Shown here piece after piece: positions 9,924-18,832 of a DNA stretch of 39,483 nt. Position 1 is the stretch's first letter; each line of letters begins with the position of its first letter. Both the position numbers and the translations under genes were made by a program. This DNA comes from Helicobacter monodelphidis (GTDB lineage: Bacteria; Campylobacterota; Campylobacteria; Campylobacterales; Helicobacteraceae), in the NCBI RefSeq assembly GCF_003288845.1, contig NZ_NHYN01000019.1, forward strand, positions 1 through 39,483, written 5' to 3'. The notes beneath the pieces were generated by a model, which was not told the origin of the DNA, made no database searches, and saw nothing but the letters and a program-made list of their open reading frames with translations.

Positions 9924-10743
9924 AACTTGCCCTTTTTTCTAAGATTAACTTTGCTAGATCCTGGTAAGCGGTGTTGCCGATGGAGCGGATATCATAAAGA
10001 ATAATAGGTTGCCCAAAGCTTGGTGCTTCGGCAAGCTTAATATTGCGTGGAATAATGACATAAGAATCTTTTTCTACATTTTGTGAATCTTTGATTTTTT
10101 GCCTGAATAAATACTTGTCAAAATGCTGTACTAAGTCTTTAAATACTGCGGGTGATAAGTTGTTTTGATTGCTATACATTGTAGGTAAGAATCCACGAAT
10201 AAACAAATTTGGGTTTGTTGTTTGTTTAAGGAGATGAATGGTTTGGATAAGTTGTGCTACACCTTCTAGTGCGAAATATTCACACTGAATAGGGATAATA
10301 ACAGAATTTGCTGCTGAAAGTGCATTGATTGTTAAAGGTCCTAATGTTGGTGGTGTGTCAATAATAATGTAATCGTATTGTGAGCTAACTTCTTCTAATT
10401 TTTTACGTAATGTAAACTCGCGTCCGCCACCCTTTTTTTTAGCATCATAAAATTCTTTTTCAAAACCAACAAGCCCAATACTCGATGGAACTAAAGAAAG
10501 AGTTGGAATGCGAGTTTTTTGAATAACTTGCGAAAATCTTCTTGCACCAATTAAAACATGATAAATATTTAATTCAATATCGTTTTTACGAATTCCCAGA
10601 CTTGTTGTTGCGTTTGCTTGGGGGTCCGCATCGATCAGTAAAACACTTTCTTCATTGACAGCTAACGACGCGGCTAGATTAACCGCCGTTGTTGTCTTGC
10701 CTACCCCACCTTTTTGGTTTGCAATAGCTATAACCTCACACAT
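9892..10743 (-). CDS. parA: ParA/Soj chromosome partitioning ATPase
   Basis: A 283-residue deviant Walker ATPase. The motif NQKGGVGKTTTAVNLAASLA is at residues 8-27 with the signature Lys, followed by LLIDADPQANATTSLG and the Walker B-like YIIIDTPPTLGPLT. It forms DNA-bound ATP dimers that move ParB-parS complexes. It overlaps parB by 32 bases and follows birA after 21 bases. A run of eight T (plus strand) near 10433-10440 encodes part of KKKGGGREF and could be slippage prone, though the frame is intact here. Confidence 0.96.
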   Translation of the reverse strand: MCEVIAIANQKGGVGKTTTAVNLAASLAVNEESVLLIDADPQANATTSLGIRKNDIELNIYHVLIGARRFSQVIQKTRIPTLSLVPSSIGLVGFEKEFYDAKKKGGGREFTLRKKLEEVSSQYDYIIIDTPPTLGPLTINALSAANSVIIPIQCEYFALEGVAQLIQTIHLLKQTTNPNLFIRGFLPTMYSNQNNLSPAVFKDLVQHFDKYLFRQKIKDSQNVEKDSYVIIPRNIKLAEAPSFGQPIILYDIRSIGNTAYQDLAKLILEKRASCGKITQTSIG

Positions 10744-10764
10744 AATTTCCCTTAGTAATGTAAT

Positions 10765-11397
10765 TTATCGAGCATTATACAATTTTTCACCTCTGTAAAG
10801 TAATGCTCCATCTTCCTGTAATATGGCTTCTTTTATAGGGATTTTTTCATTCCCTTTATGAAAGCTGTAGGAATAATTCAGATGAAATTCTAACCTATAC
10901 TTACTAAAAATTTGCTTCCATTGATAGATAGAAAAGTTTTTTTTCACCATTTCTTCAATAATGTCTTCTTTGTGGACATGTTCTTCTAAAGCTGCAAAAT
11001 CCCCATTTGTTTTTAAATTGATACCAATACCGCAAATAAGAGTATTTTGCACCTTTTGTGTTAAAATTCCACCTATTTTGTGTGTATCCAGATAAAGATC
11101 ATTTGGCCATTTTAGCCAAGCCAAAGAACCACGATTAGTAAGAATTTCTTTGAGTATATAACCAAAATATAGGGAGCTTGAATGTAGGGGTAAGTCATTA
11201 GGAAGCTGTTGTAGGGGTAGTGCAAAAGAGAAAGTTAATGCTTCTCTTTGAGTGTGCCATGTATTTGCGCGTGATCCAATGCCATTTGTTTGATTTTTTG
11301 CAACCACACAAATGGGTGCACTTAAAGAATGAGTTTTGATTTGTTCTATAAGCCATAGTTGTGTTGACTCTAGTGTATCATAATAAAGAATCTCCAT
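10765..11397 (-). CDS. birA: Biotin--[acetyl-CoA-carboxylase] ligase
   Basis: A 210-residue class I biotin protein ligase without the N-terminal repressor helix-turn-helix of E. coli BirA. The biotin/AMP loop reads QTNGIGSRANTWH in place of GRGRRGR-type text. LAWLKWPNDLYLDTHKIGGIL is the classical KWPND block, followed by LICGIGINLKT. It attaches biotin to the carboxyl-carrier subunit of acetyl-CoA carboxylase. It overlaps fmt by 20 bases and precedes parA by 21, so it is probably co-transcribed. Confidence 0.9.
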   Translation of the reverse strand: MEILYYDTLESTQLWLIEQIKTHSLSAPICVVAKNQTNGIGSRANTWHTQREALTFSFALPLQQLPNDLPLHSSSLYFGYILKEILTNRGSLAWLKWPNDLYLDTHKIGGILTQKVQNTLICGIGINLKTNGDFAALEEHVHKEDIIEEMVKKNFSIYQWKQIFSKYRLEFHLNYSYSFHKGNEKIPIKEAILQEDGALLYRGEKLYNAR

Positions 11398-12301
11398 TTT
11401 TTAACCTTTTTCCATTAAGATAAGCCAATGCAGAGATAGGATTCTTAGAGGGGGGTTGAACTTGCTTAAGCAACAAAGAACCTTGAATGCAACCAATAAC
11501 AACACCATCTTTAAGAATATCAAGAATTCTTCCTGCTTGATAATTGCCATTTTCTGCGTATAATTCTATCTCTTTTAGCTTGAGACCATTTTTAAGAAAA
11601 ATACCTGGAAACGATGAGTATGCACGATATTGACGTAAAATATTGGTGGCGGATTCAAAATGTACTAATCCATCTTGTTTGCGAATTTTATGACAGTAGG
11701 AGGAGTCAACTTCAATTTGGGGCAGTGGGCATAAATAATTAAGCTTATCTAGACATTGTAAGGTCAGTTTTCCCGCTACATGAGCAAGTTTTTCAAATAG
11801 AATTTCTGCATTTATTGAATTATCCAATTCTACCACGCTTTGTGCTAAATAATCTCCGCAATCAAGTCCCTCATTCATACGCATAAAGCTAACACCTACA
11901 GTGCGTTCACCTTGCAGTAAGGATTCTTGAATAGGACTTGCACCACGATACTTAGGAAGCAAGGAAGCATGGAGATTGTAACATGGAGCCAAGTTTAAAA
12001 TTTCTAAAGGAAGAATCTTTCCATAAGCGGCAACAAGAATCACATCTGGAGCTAACGCGTGAATCTTAGAGTAAAATTCAATATTATTTTTAAGTGATTG
12101 GGGTTGTAGAATTTCTGCAAAGAGTGTGTTGTAATTTTGTTCTAGTAGGAACTGCTTTGTTGCTGGATAACTTAAATGTTGCCCACGTTTTGCAGGTTTG
12201 TCGGGTTGAGTAACAACAGCAATAACCTCAAAAGGAGAATTAAGCAGATAAGATAAAATGATAGAAGAATAATTTGGAGTTCCCATAAATAAAATACGCA
12301 T
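11378..12301 (-). CDS. fmt: Methionyl-tRNA formyltransferase
   Basis: A 307-residue formyltransferase that formylates initiator Met-tRNA using 10-formyl-THF. The N-terminal start MRILFMGTPNYSSIILSYLL, the catalytic NLHASLLPKYRGASPIQ (Asn-x-His) and GLDCGD (catalytic Asp) are all present, followed by a C-terminal tRNA-binding OB-fold. It is the first gene of a minus-strand run fmt-birA-parA-parB; a likely promoter is directly upstream at 12333-12341. Confidence 0.96.
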   Translation of the reverse strand: MRILFMGTPNYSSIILSYLLNSPFEVIAVVTQPDKPAKRGQHLSYPATKQFLLEQNYNTLFAEILQPQSLKNNIEFYSKIHALAPDVILVAAYGKILPLEILNLAPCYNLHASLLPKYRGASPIQESLLQGERTVGVSFMRMNEGLDCGDYLAQSVVELDNSINAEILFEKLAHVAGKLTLQCLDKLNYLCPLPQIEVDSSYCHKIRKQDGLVHFESATNILRQYRAYSSFPGIFLKNGLKLKEIELYAENGNYQAGRILDILKDGVVIGCIQGSLLLKQVQPPSKNPISALAYLNGKRLKNGDSLL

Positions 12302-12332
12302 AACTGATACCTTTTGAAAATAAAATAGCCTA

Positions 12333-12341
12333 ATTATAGCA
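12333..12341 (-). promoter_or_regulatory. Extended -10 promoter for fmt-birA-parA-parB
   Basis: On the minus strand TGCTATAAT, an extended -10 box (TGn plus TATAAT), lies about 32 bases upstream of the fmt start. Helicobacter housekeeping promoters usually have a strong -10 and weak -35, which fits. It is the best promoter candidate in the 246-base gap. Inferred from sequence only. Confidence 0.55.
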
Positions 12342-12477
12342 TACCCAAGACTAGATTGCCTAAATCAATCATAGGAGGTAGAACTATAGATTTTGCTTTG
12401 TTGTATTAGAATGTTTATATTGCATTCTTTATTTGCAATAAATTAAAAGATTGAGTGGTGAAAATATCTTAGTATGC

Positions 12478-12519
12478 AAGATTCTATAATCGAGGAACTA
12501 TCTTTAAAGATTCTATAAT
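12478..12519. repeat. 13-bp direct repeat with TATAAT in each copy, fmt-queE gap
   Basis: AAGATTCTATAAT occurs exactly at 12478-12490 and 12507-12519 (29-base period). Each copy contains a TATAAT hexamer readable as a plus-strand -10, yet no plus-strand gene follows: queE lies on the minus strand. A nearby dyad CATAGC/GCTATG (12528-12533 and 12541-12546) lies just past the queE stop and may help end that transcript, but it lacks a clear T tract. Function unknown. Confidence 0.4.
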
Positions 12520-12547
12520 TTCGTTGCCATAGCATAGTTTGCTATGA

Positions 12548-13165
12548 TTACTCAATTTGCAAAATTTTGTGTAATTGTACACTTAAACGCACTTGAGGAT
12601 TTTTTTTACAAAATTCTACCATTTCTTTATAAAATTCTGCATACAAATAGGCTTTATCTCCTCTATCAATGCCTTGAATGCAATAGTGTTTATGGGGATA
12701 TTGCTGTAAATAGATTTGAATCTCATCAAAAGAAAAAAGCGGATACAAAAATTTACATTCTTGCATTCTTGCTAGAATGGATTGCGGAATATTCTTTGTT
12801 TTGGGTGAAATTGTTACCCACTCTATCCAACTCGGAGCTAATTTAAATCCATTACTTTCAATGCAACGATAAAAACCATCACATAAAGATTCTTCTTCAA
12901 CAAGCTGTAAGGTTGGTTCGCCACCGCTAAAGATAATTAATGGTTTTTGTGTAATCTTGGCTTTATTTAAAATCTCTTGAATGTGATGCTCTAATTGTTC
13001 TTTATTATAACGATAAAGGATTGTATCAAATTCTGTATCGCAAAAATCACAACGAAGATTGCATTGTGAAAAACGGACAAAAATAGCAGCTTTTCCACTA
13101 TGAAAACCTTCACCTTGTAAACTATAAAAAATCTCTCTAATAGAATAAATTTTAGTCTCGCTCAT
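12548..13165 (-). CDS. queE: 7-carboxy-7-deazaguanine synthase QueE (radical SAM)
   Basis: A roughly 205-residue radical-SAM enzyme. The N-terminal YSIREIFYSLQGEGFHSGKA and the cluster motif CNLRCDFCDTEF (C-x3-C-x2-C) are classical for QueE, with IIFSGGEPTL next. It contracts CPH4 to CDG in queuosine precursor synthesis. I chose the ATG at 13165: the frame also allows a GTG at 13186, but the ATG is preceded by AAGGA about 12 bases upstream and overlaps the queD stop by only 14 bases. It is the last gene of queC-queD-queE. Confidence 0.93.
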   Translation of the reverse strand: MSETKIYSIREIFYSLQGEGFHSGKAAIFVRFSQCNLRCDFCDTEFDTILYRYNKEQLEHHIQEILNKAKITQKPLIIFSGGEPTLQLVEEESLCDGFYRCIESNGFKLAPSWIEWVTISPKTKNIPQSILARMQECKFLYPLFSFDEIQIYLQQYPHKHYCIQGIDRGDKAYLYAEFYKEMVEFCKKNPQVRLSVQLHKILQIE

Positions 13166-13487
13166 AAATAGCAATGTTTCCTTCACTTTCTTGTACTTCC
13201 ACGCGATAACATTTTTCGCCTAATTCATCACAAACCCATTTAGCAATATTCTCTGCCGTTGTGCTAACATTCATAATGTCATTCAAGAATTGATGATCAA
13301 GTCGTTTATGAATCTTTTCTTTAATGTGTGTAAAATCAATTACCATACCATTATGATTTAATTCTTTAGAGCGACAAAAAATCGTTACAATCCAATTATG
13401 TCCATGCAAACGGTTACATTTGCTTTCATAGTCTAAAAAAAGCTGATGAGCTGCTGAAATTTCAAGTCGTTTTTGAATATAAAACAT
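13152..13487 (-). CDS. queD: 6-carboxy-5,6,7,8-tetrahydropterin synthase QueD
   Basis: A 111-residue T-fold enzyme converting dihydroneopterin triphosphate to CPH4. Zinc ligands are visible in SAAHQL and RLHGHNWIV, with the catalytic Cys before them (SKCNRLHGHN), and the C-terminal Glu region YRVEVQESEGN. Start: the ATG at 13487 has AGGAGAATCT directly upstream, so I prefer it to the upstream alternative at 13517, which would overlap queC. The gene follows queC by 8 bases and overlaps queE. Confidence 0.93.
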   Translation of the reverse strand: MFYIQKRLEISAAHQLFLDYESKCNRLHGHNWIVTIFCRSKELNHNGMVIDFTHIKEKIHKRLDHQFLNDIMNVSTTAENIAKWVCDELGEKCYRVEVQESEGNIAIYERD

Positions 13488-13495
13488 AGATTCTC

Positions 13496-14137
13496 CTATC
13501 TTTCTATCTTTAAACAATTTGCCCTGAAAGCTTCTAAAGATTCAAGGCATGTTGGACACATATTGCAATGTTTTTCATTTCCTGTATAGCAACTATAGGT
13601 CATAGAGTAATCTACACCTAAGGATATTCCAAGTTGCACAATCTTATTTTTATCCCAATCGCAAAATGGGCTAAGAATGCGTATTTTATGCCCACTTCCA
13701 CACCAAATAGCTTCATTCATCGCCATAATAAATTCTCTTGTGCAATCTGGATAAATGGGATGGTCACCTGAATGGTTTGCTAAAACTAAACTATCTGCAC
13801 CTAAAGATTCCGCTAAACCGGCTGCAACACTTAAAAATATACCATTCCTAAATGGAACAACAAGTTTTTCTAAACTTTTTTCATCATATTGACTCTGTGG
13901 AATGTCCTCACTGCTCCCAACAAGAAGGCTACTTTTAAATGAACGAAAGATGGATTCTAGATGGAGAATGTGGTAACGCACTTGAGTCGCTTGACAAATT
14001 TGAATCGCTCTTTTACATTCTTGTATGTTGTGGCGACTTGGATATTGAAAGATTAAGGCTTCTGTAGAAGTTTCTTGTTTACTCCAAAATAGGGCTGTTG
14101 TGCTATCAATACCACCGCTAAATAAAACAAGTCTCAT
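13496..14137 (-). CDS. queC: 7-cyano-7-deazaguanine synthase QueC
   Basis: A 213-residue PP-loop ATPase that turns CDG into preQ0. The PP-loop LVLFSGGIDSTTALFW is at the N terminus, and the C-terminal zinc site is CYTGNEKHCNMCPTCLES with four Cys. Also LVVPFRNGIFLSVAAGLAES is typical. With queD and queE it provides the pathway from GTP-derived pterin to preQ0; queF and tgt are not in the window. It lies 30 bases after recN. Confidence 0.95.
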   Translation of the reverse strand: MRLVLFSGGIDSTTALFWSKQETSTEALIFQYPSRHNIQECKRAIQICQATQVRYHILHLESIFRSFKSSLLVGSSEDIPQSQYDEKSLEKLVVPFRNGIFLSVAAGLAESLGADSLVLANHSGDHPIYPDCTREFIMAMNEAIWCGSGHKIRILSPFCDWDKNKIVQLGISLGVDYSMTYSCYTGNEKHCNMCPTCLESLEAFRANCLKIER

Positions 14138-14167
14138 ATTTTCCTTTCTTTTAGGTTATTGAATTTA

Positions 14168-15703
14168 TTATTTGTTGCTAAGACGTTTTTCTGCAAATTG
14201 TATGGCTTCTTGTGTAATTTCTTGTCCGCTAATCATTCTTGCAATCTCTTGAATCTGCCCTTTTTTATCTAAAGGCTGGATATGACTTTCTTGTTCATCT
14301 TTAGAATGTTTGTAGACTAAAAAATGACGATTACATAAAGTTGGCATATGGGGTTGATGTGAAATGGCAAGAATCTGGTAACTTTGTGCTAGAAGATTCA
14401 AAATTTTAGCAACACCCTCACTTTCTTCCCCACTTAAGTTTGCATCAACTTCATCTAAAATTAGAATCCCTACTTTTTCTTCAAAAGAAACTTCAAGTGC
14501 AAGGAGAGCAAGACGAACGCGACTAAATTCTCCTGCACTGATATTTTTTAATTCTGTTGTTTGTAGTTTAAAGCTAATTGTATCATATCCATATTCCATA
14601 TTATGAATCTTATTTAACTCAAAAACAGATTCCCTTAAATGTAGAATTTTTAGGTGTTCATTAAAGGCTTTTTCAAATTTCTTGAGGTTTTTCACACGTT
14701 CTTGATGGAGATTTTCAGCACTAGAATCTAATTTTTGTTTTGTAGAATCTAATTTTTGCTGTAATTGTTCTTTTGAAAAAGTGAGATTTTCATAATGTTG
14801 TAATTCCTCCTGCTTTTTTTTAAGAATCTCAAGTGCTTCTAATTCTCCACCATAGCGTTTACGAATGTCTGAAAGCAAGGAGATGCGTTCCAAAATTTCC
14901 CCTGCATCGGTCTCTAATAATTCTTCTAATTTATTTTTTTCTTCTTCAATGATATTTTTTAATTCTAAGAGGGCATCCTCAATAAAGACTGCATCACGAT
15001 TGAGGAGGTTTAAGAATTGGGAAGCAATGCTCCCTGTTTCTATAAAGGATTCTACCTCTTGACTAAGCTCTCCAATTTTTTCACATTTAGAGAGAAGTCG
15101 TTTTTTTTCCATTAAAGAATCATATTCCCCGATTTTTGGTGCGATGCTTGAGATTTTTTGGATTTCAAATCGTGCAAATTCTTTTAATTCTTCGATTTGT
15201 TCTTCTTCTTTTAAGAGTTGTGTGTATTTCTTTAAAATCTCACTATATTCCTTAAATATATCTTGATGAAGTTGAAGTTGTTTTTTAAAATGGGTATTTT
15301 TTTGAGAAATAAACAAATCTAATAAATGCCGCAAATAACCTTCCTCAAAATCCATATAACGCGAACCGAGATATTTAACAAAACTCGAAGTTATTTCTAA
15401 GACACGATGTTTAGAGATACTTTGAGAATTAATAAAATAACGCGTTTTGTCTTTTTTAAGAATTGATAAGATAGTATCTTCATCGCTATCTATTCCCCAA
15501 GATTCTAAATCCAAAGCTATGTTAAAGTGGGCTTCAATTACAGAAGCATTGCTATCTTTATGCCCAAAAAGTGCAAGTATGGATTCCATTAAAACGGATT
15601 TTCCAACTCCACTTGCACCACTAAACACATTAAAGCCATCATCAAGTTGAATCTGTATTTTTTTAAAAATGGGTGAATTTTTAATAAGAATTTCTTGTAT
15701 CAT
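14168..15703 (-). CDS. recN: DNA repair protein RecN (SMC-like ATPase)
   Basis: A 511-residue SMC-family ATPase. Walker A GASGVGKSVLMES is near residues 29-41. A long central coiled coil spans about 130-360, and the C-terminal ABC signature is NISAGEFSRVRLALLAL with Walker B ILILDEVDANLSGEES and the His-switch ILAISHQPHMP. It acts in double-strand-break repair with RecA. In the coiled coil a 16-base block occurs twice with a 21-base period (14722-14737, 14743-14758), encoding KLDSTKQKLDS, one duplicated heptad. The protein is somewhat shorter than E. coli RecN (about 550), as is usual for this group. Confidence 0.93.
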   Translation of the reverse strand: MIQEILIKNSPIFKKIQIQLDDGFNVFSGASGVGKSVLMESILALFGHKDSNASVIEAHFNIALDLESWGIDSDEDTILSILKKDKTRYFINSQSISKHRVLEITSSFVKYLGSRYMDFEEGYLRHLLDLFISQKNTHFKKQLQLHQDIFKEYSEILKKYTQLLKEEEQIEELKEFARFEIQKISSIAPKIGEYDSLMEKKRLLSKCEKIGELSQEVESFIETGSIASQFLNLLNRDAVFIEDALLELKNIIEEEKNKLEELLETDAGEILERISLLSDIRKRYGGELEALEILKKKQEELQHYENLTFSKEQLQQKLDSTKQKLDSSAENLHQERVKNLKKFEKAFNEHLKILHLRESVFELNKIHNMEYGYDTISFKLQTTELKNISAGEFSRVRLALLALEVSFEEKVGILILDEVDANLSGEESEGVAKILNLLAQSYQILAISHQPHMPTLCNRHFLVYKHSKDEQESHIQPLDKKGQIQEIARMISGQEITQEAIQFAEKRLSNK

Positions 15704-15720
15704 TGTTCTCCTTGTATTGT

Positions 15721-16662
15721 TTATCCCCAGTGGAGTTTTTCGCGTAAAATTGTAAAGTAATCATATTGATAGGTGTGCAACATTGTAGTGCTGTGTTTAG
15801 CTTTGTGGATTATAAGTTTATCGCCAAAACTAAATTTTAATTTTCTTTGCCCATCAACAATGAGATTTGCAGCACATGGTTCTTGCAGTTCTATGCAAAG
15901 TGTAAAATCAGAAGAAAGCACTAATGGACGTTGTGTTAGGGAGTGTGCACAAATGGGTGTTAAGATGATATTGTCTGAAAAAGGATGTACAACAGGCCCT
16001 CCAGCACTAATATTATAAGCTGTTGAACCACGAGGAGTAGAAACAATAAATCCATCTCCACCAAAACTATTAAAAGTATTTTTTTCAGCAGTCTGTGGGT
16101 TTATGACAGAAATCTTAGGATAAATTATACCAAAGGTATCACTACGCATTAGCGTAAATTCATTGAATGCAAAGAGTGAAGCTTTTTGTAAAGGATTGTG
16201 AATGCAACTTGTGCTACCATAATTGATACCTACTGTTTCCATTATTAGTGGCGAATCCGTATGCCAATCTAGATTTCCCTCTAAGGTTAATGTCTCTTGC
16301 AAGGTATATCGTTGGTTGACAATGGATTCACATAATTGTTGAATATTGTCGCGACTAATTTCAGCTAAAAAGCCAAGTCTTCCCATATTGACACCCGCCA
16401 CAGGAATATTATAGCCATAAGAACGGCGAATTAAGGCAAGGAGTGTTCCATCTCCTCCAATAGCAAGGAGTAAGTCTGCTTTTTTGAGTAACTGATTGAA
16501 ATCAACACCATCAGGAGATTGAATCATTTTTGCACTCGCCATGTCTAGTAAGGGTGTGAGCTGATAGTGCAGAAAAATTGCCTTTATTGTATTAAAATAC
16601 TCTTTTAAGGAAGGCATATTTGGACGTAAAATAATACCAACGTATTGAATTTGTTTTTTCAT
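15721..16662 (-). CDS. nadK: NAD kinase
   Basis: A 313-residue NAD kinase (ATP + NAD to NADP). The catalytic GGDGTLLALIRR motif is near residues 71-82, followed by GVNMGRLGFLAEI, and the conserved STPRGSTAYNISAGGPVVHP block. It lies between the J-domain gene (8 bases) and recN (17 bases), an order remembered from H. pylori (ppnK-recN). Cytoplasmic. Confidence 0.96.
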   Translation of the reverse strand: MKKQIQYVGIILRPNMPSLKEYFNTIKAIFLHYQLTPLLDMASAKMIQSPDGVDFNQLLKKADLLLAIGGDGTLLALIRRSYGYNIPVAGVNMGRLGFLAEISRDNIQQLCESIVNQRYTLQETLTLEGNLDWHTDSPLIMETVGINYGSTSCIHNPLQKASLFAFNEFTLMRSDTFGIIYPKISVINPQTAEKNTFNSFGGDGFIVSTPRGSTAYNISAGGPVVHPFSDNIILTPICAHSLTQRPLVLSSDFTLCIELQEPCAANLIVDGQRKLKFSFGDKLIIHKAKHSTTMLHTYQYDYFTILREKLHWG

Positions 16663-16670
16663 TAAATACT

Positions 16671-17486
16671 CTAATGTCGAACTTCTAACTGACGTTTCAG
16701 ATTTTCATAGGCGGCTTGAATGTCACGGAATTTCTCCGTATAGCTTTCAACAATGGCAATATCTTGTCCATAAACTCGATCAGGGTGGTATTCTCTTGCT
16801 AGCTCAATATAGCGGTTCTTAATTGTTTCCCAATCATCATTTAAATTGCAAGAAAGGGTTTTTAAACTATTACGCAATGTGATTTCATCTTTTGTGAGAT
16901 AGTATTCCTTGAATCCGCTATTTTCAAACCCCCCTCTAGCACAAGCCTTAAAGCTTTCATAGTCAAAATTTAAAACAACATTATGAATGATTTTTTGAGA
17001 GATTAAGCCTAGCAAAACTTCCCAAAAATCTTCACTTTCTGCATTCAAGAATAATTCTTTAGAGTTATAGCTAAGTAGAAAATTCTTAAATATAGAAAGC
17101 AAATAACGTCTAGCAAGTAGGTTGGGGTGGTCAAGTATTAAGGCAACTTGTCCTAGCTTGATAACTTTAAGAGAAATTTTAATTTGCTCAAGCACTCCCG
17201 TTTCATCAATAATTTTAATCCTGATAGGTAAGTAGCTGTGGGCTAGAATTTCCTCAAAACTTGCACTCTCTTCGCGCGATTCTCTTTGTAAACCGATATG
17301 ATAAGCCCAGTTTAAAAAGTAGTCTTTTTTTAAACGTTCGCCATCATCAAGAATCAAGATGGAGCTAGAAAGGCGATAACTTCGGGAGAAGTGTCGCATT
17401 GCAAACGAAATTGCACGTGGCAAAAATTCTGAATATCTGCTGATGTTGATTTGAACATATTGTTGTAATAGTTCGACTTTCATCAT
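16671..17486 (-). CDS. J-domain (DnaJ-like) protein
   Basis: A 271-residue protein whose C terminus (about residues 205-270) is a J domain: WETIKNRYIELAREYHPDRV contains the HPD tripeptide that stimulates DnaK, followed by EKFRDIQAAYENLKRQL. The N-terminal 200 residues have no motif I recognise; they are mixed alpha/beta and lack membrane segments. I chose the ATG at 17486 because AAGGAG lies 7 bases upstream; a TTG two codons earlier is the other option. It leads the run nadK-recN-queC-queD-queE. A co-chaperone role is inferred from the J domain; the client is unknown. Confidence 0.8.
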   Translation of the reverse strand: MMKVELLQQYVQINISRYSEFLPRAISFAMRHFSRSYRLSSSILILDDGERLKKDYFLNWAYHIGLQRESREESASFEEILAHSYLPIRIKIIDETGVLEQIKISLKVIKLGQVALILDHPNLLARRYLLSIFKNFLLSYNSKELFLNAESEDFWEVLLGLISQKIIHNVVLNFDYESFKACARGGFENSGFKEYYLTKDEITLRNSLKTLSCNLNDDWETIKNRYIELAREYHPDRVYGQDIAIVESYTEKFRDIQAAYENLKRQLEVRH

Positions 17487-17542
17487 ATTCAATCTCCTTA
17501 TTAATTTCTGCCTATTGCTGTTCTAGCAAAGAGTATTCCTTT

Positions 17543-17549
17543 ATTTATA
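17543..17549 (-). promoter_or_regulatory. Possible -10 box for the J-domain gene run
   Basis: On the minus strand TATAAAT lies about 57 bases upstream of the J-domain start in the 123-base gap after the kinase gene. It is the only good -10 in the gap and would drive J-nadK-recN-queCDE, whose spacings (8, 17, 30, 8 and -14 bases) suggest one transcript. Sequence-only inference. Confidence 0.4.
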
Positions 17550-17609
17550 CTTCATTGAACACTAAATTTCTTGAAAAGCTGATTGTAGCGTAAATAAGTT
17601 TAAAAATGC

Positions 17610-18824
17610 CTATTTTGGTTGAGACGAAAAACAAATACTGAAAATATGTTTATTGTGTTGATATGCATACTGTAATTGAAAGTGGTGAATTTTTAAAATT
17701 GTCGCAACAAGACTTAATCCTAAGCCATAACCTTTTTTTTCTTTAAAATCCTCCTCTTGCACAAAGGGATTTAAATAGAATGTAAATTCTTTTTGTAGAG
17801 GTTTTCCGACATTAAGAATACTGCAAGTTTTATCTTGAAGGATAATTTCTATTGCTTCATCGGCTTCTTGGTATTTGAGGGCATTATCGATAAGATTTTT
17901 TAAGGCAGTGCTTAACCATTGTAAATTACCCGTGATTTGAAAGTCATTTTGTAAATTCAGTTTTACAGATTCCTCATCAGCAAAACTTTGGGATAGAGAT
18001 TCTAAAAGTAATGTATGCATAGAGAATGTTTCTTGTTTGAGATTTTGAATGCCTTGTAGATATTCAAGCGTTAAAAGATGGTTAGTGAGCGTGTCAAGCC
18101 TTAAAAAACATTCTTGAATAATGGGTTTTTGTGGAGTATCCTGCATGATTTCTAGTGCAAGTTTGCCCTTTGTGATGGGGGTGCGCAATTCGTGTCCTGC
18201 GTTACGTAATAGCATTTCTTTGCTTTTAAATAATTCTGAGATAGTTTCTGCCATATTATTAAAACTCCTCGCCAATTCTCCTAATTCATTCTTAGAGTGT
18301 ACTTGAATTCGCGTTTGATAATTTCCATCTTGAAAATTTTTGAGGCTTTTAGTGAGTTGTTTAATGGGGCGCAAAATCATATAAAGCCAAGCGTAAAGGA
18401 AAAACATCAAAATAGCTTGCACAATCAATAGAGTGTTAATGAGTGTTTGGTCTGATTCCTCTGTATCAATTCTAGATGCAAGAATAATATCATCTAAGTA
18501 ACGCAATAAAATTCCATACTCTGTGTTCCGACTCCAAATTGTCATTTCTCCAAAAACGCCATTTTCTTGATGCAGGATAACTGATTTTGCGGGAATAACG
18601 CCACCGGTTTTTATAGTATAACCCTCTGCAATTAGCCCATCTTTAACTTTAATAATGTTTCCTTTTATAAGGGAACGATATAATGGCTGAATATCTCTTA
18701 GAGTTTCATTGAGGCGCATAGAACGTAAACGTTCGCTTGTAATTCCTTCGCTTTTATAAGAGATAAAAAGTAGAGTTACAGAAGAGAGAATCACTACCCA
18801 TAAAATTTGCCAAAAAATTGACAT
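17610..18824 (-). CDS. Two-component sensor histidine kinase (ArsS/CpxA-like)
   Basis: A 404-residue sensor kinase. Topology: membrane helix 1 at about 5-23, a periplasmic sensor of about 105 residues, membrane helix 2 at about 130-152, HAMP linker (about 150-205), then the H-box NAGHELRTPITKGKLALEI with the phospho-acceptor His near residue 211, N-box LKNLIDNALKYQ and G-box KKGYGLGLSLVATIL. HELRTPITKGK is the form seen in the ArsS-type kinases of Campylobacterota. It is 8 bases after the regulator gene. H. pylori pairs ArsRS (acid) and CrdRS (copper) are candidates, but the periplasmic Spy/CpxP-like gene upstream suggests an envelope-stress sensor. Exact ortholog not determined. Confidence 0.85.
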   Translation of the reverse strand: MSIFWQILWVVILSSVTLLFISYKSEGITSERLRSMRLNETLRDIQPLYRSLIKGNIIKVKDGLIAEGYTIKTGGVIPAKSVILHQENGVFGEMTIWSRNTEYGILLRYLDDIILASRIDTEESDQTLINTLLIVQAILMFFLYAWLYMILRPIKQLTKSLKNFQDGNYQTRIQVHSKNELGELARSFNNMAETISELFKSKEMLLRNAGHELRTPITKGKLALEIMQDTPQKPIIQECFLRLDTLTNHLLTLEYLQGIQNLKQETFSMHTLLLESLSQSFADEESVKLNLQNDFQITGNLQWLSTALKNLIDNALKYQEADEAIEIILQDKTCSILNVGKPLQKEFTFYLNPFVQEEDFKEKKGYGLGLSLVATILKIHHFQLQYAYQHNKHIFSICFSSQPK

Positions 18825-18832
18825 TAACTGAC

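Noticed and set aside
12528-12546. The CATAGC/GCTATG dyad as a rho-independent terminator of queE
   Set aside because: The stem is short and no T tract follows on the minus strand.
17413-17430. A CACGTG-centred near-palindrome (TTGCACGTGGCAA) as a possible parS site
   Set aside because: Only the central CACGTG matches the usual parS form; the arms do not, and it lies inside the J-domain coding sequence.
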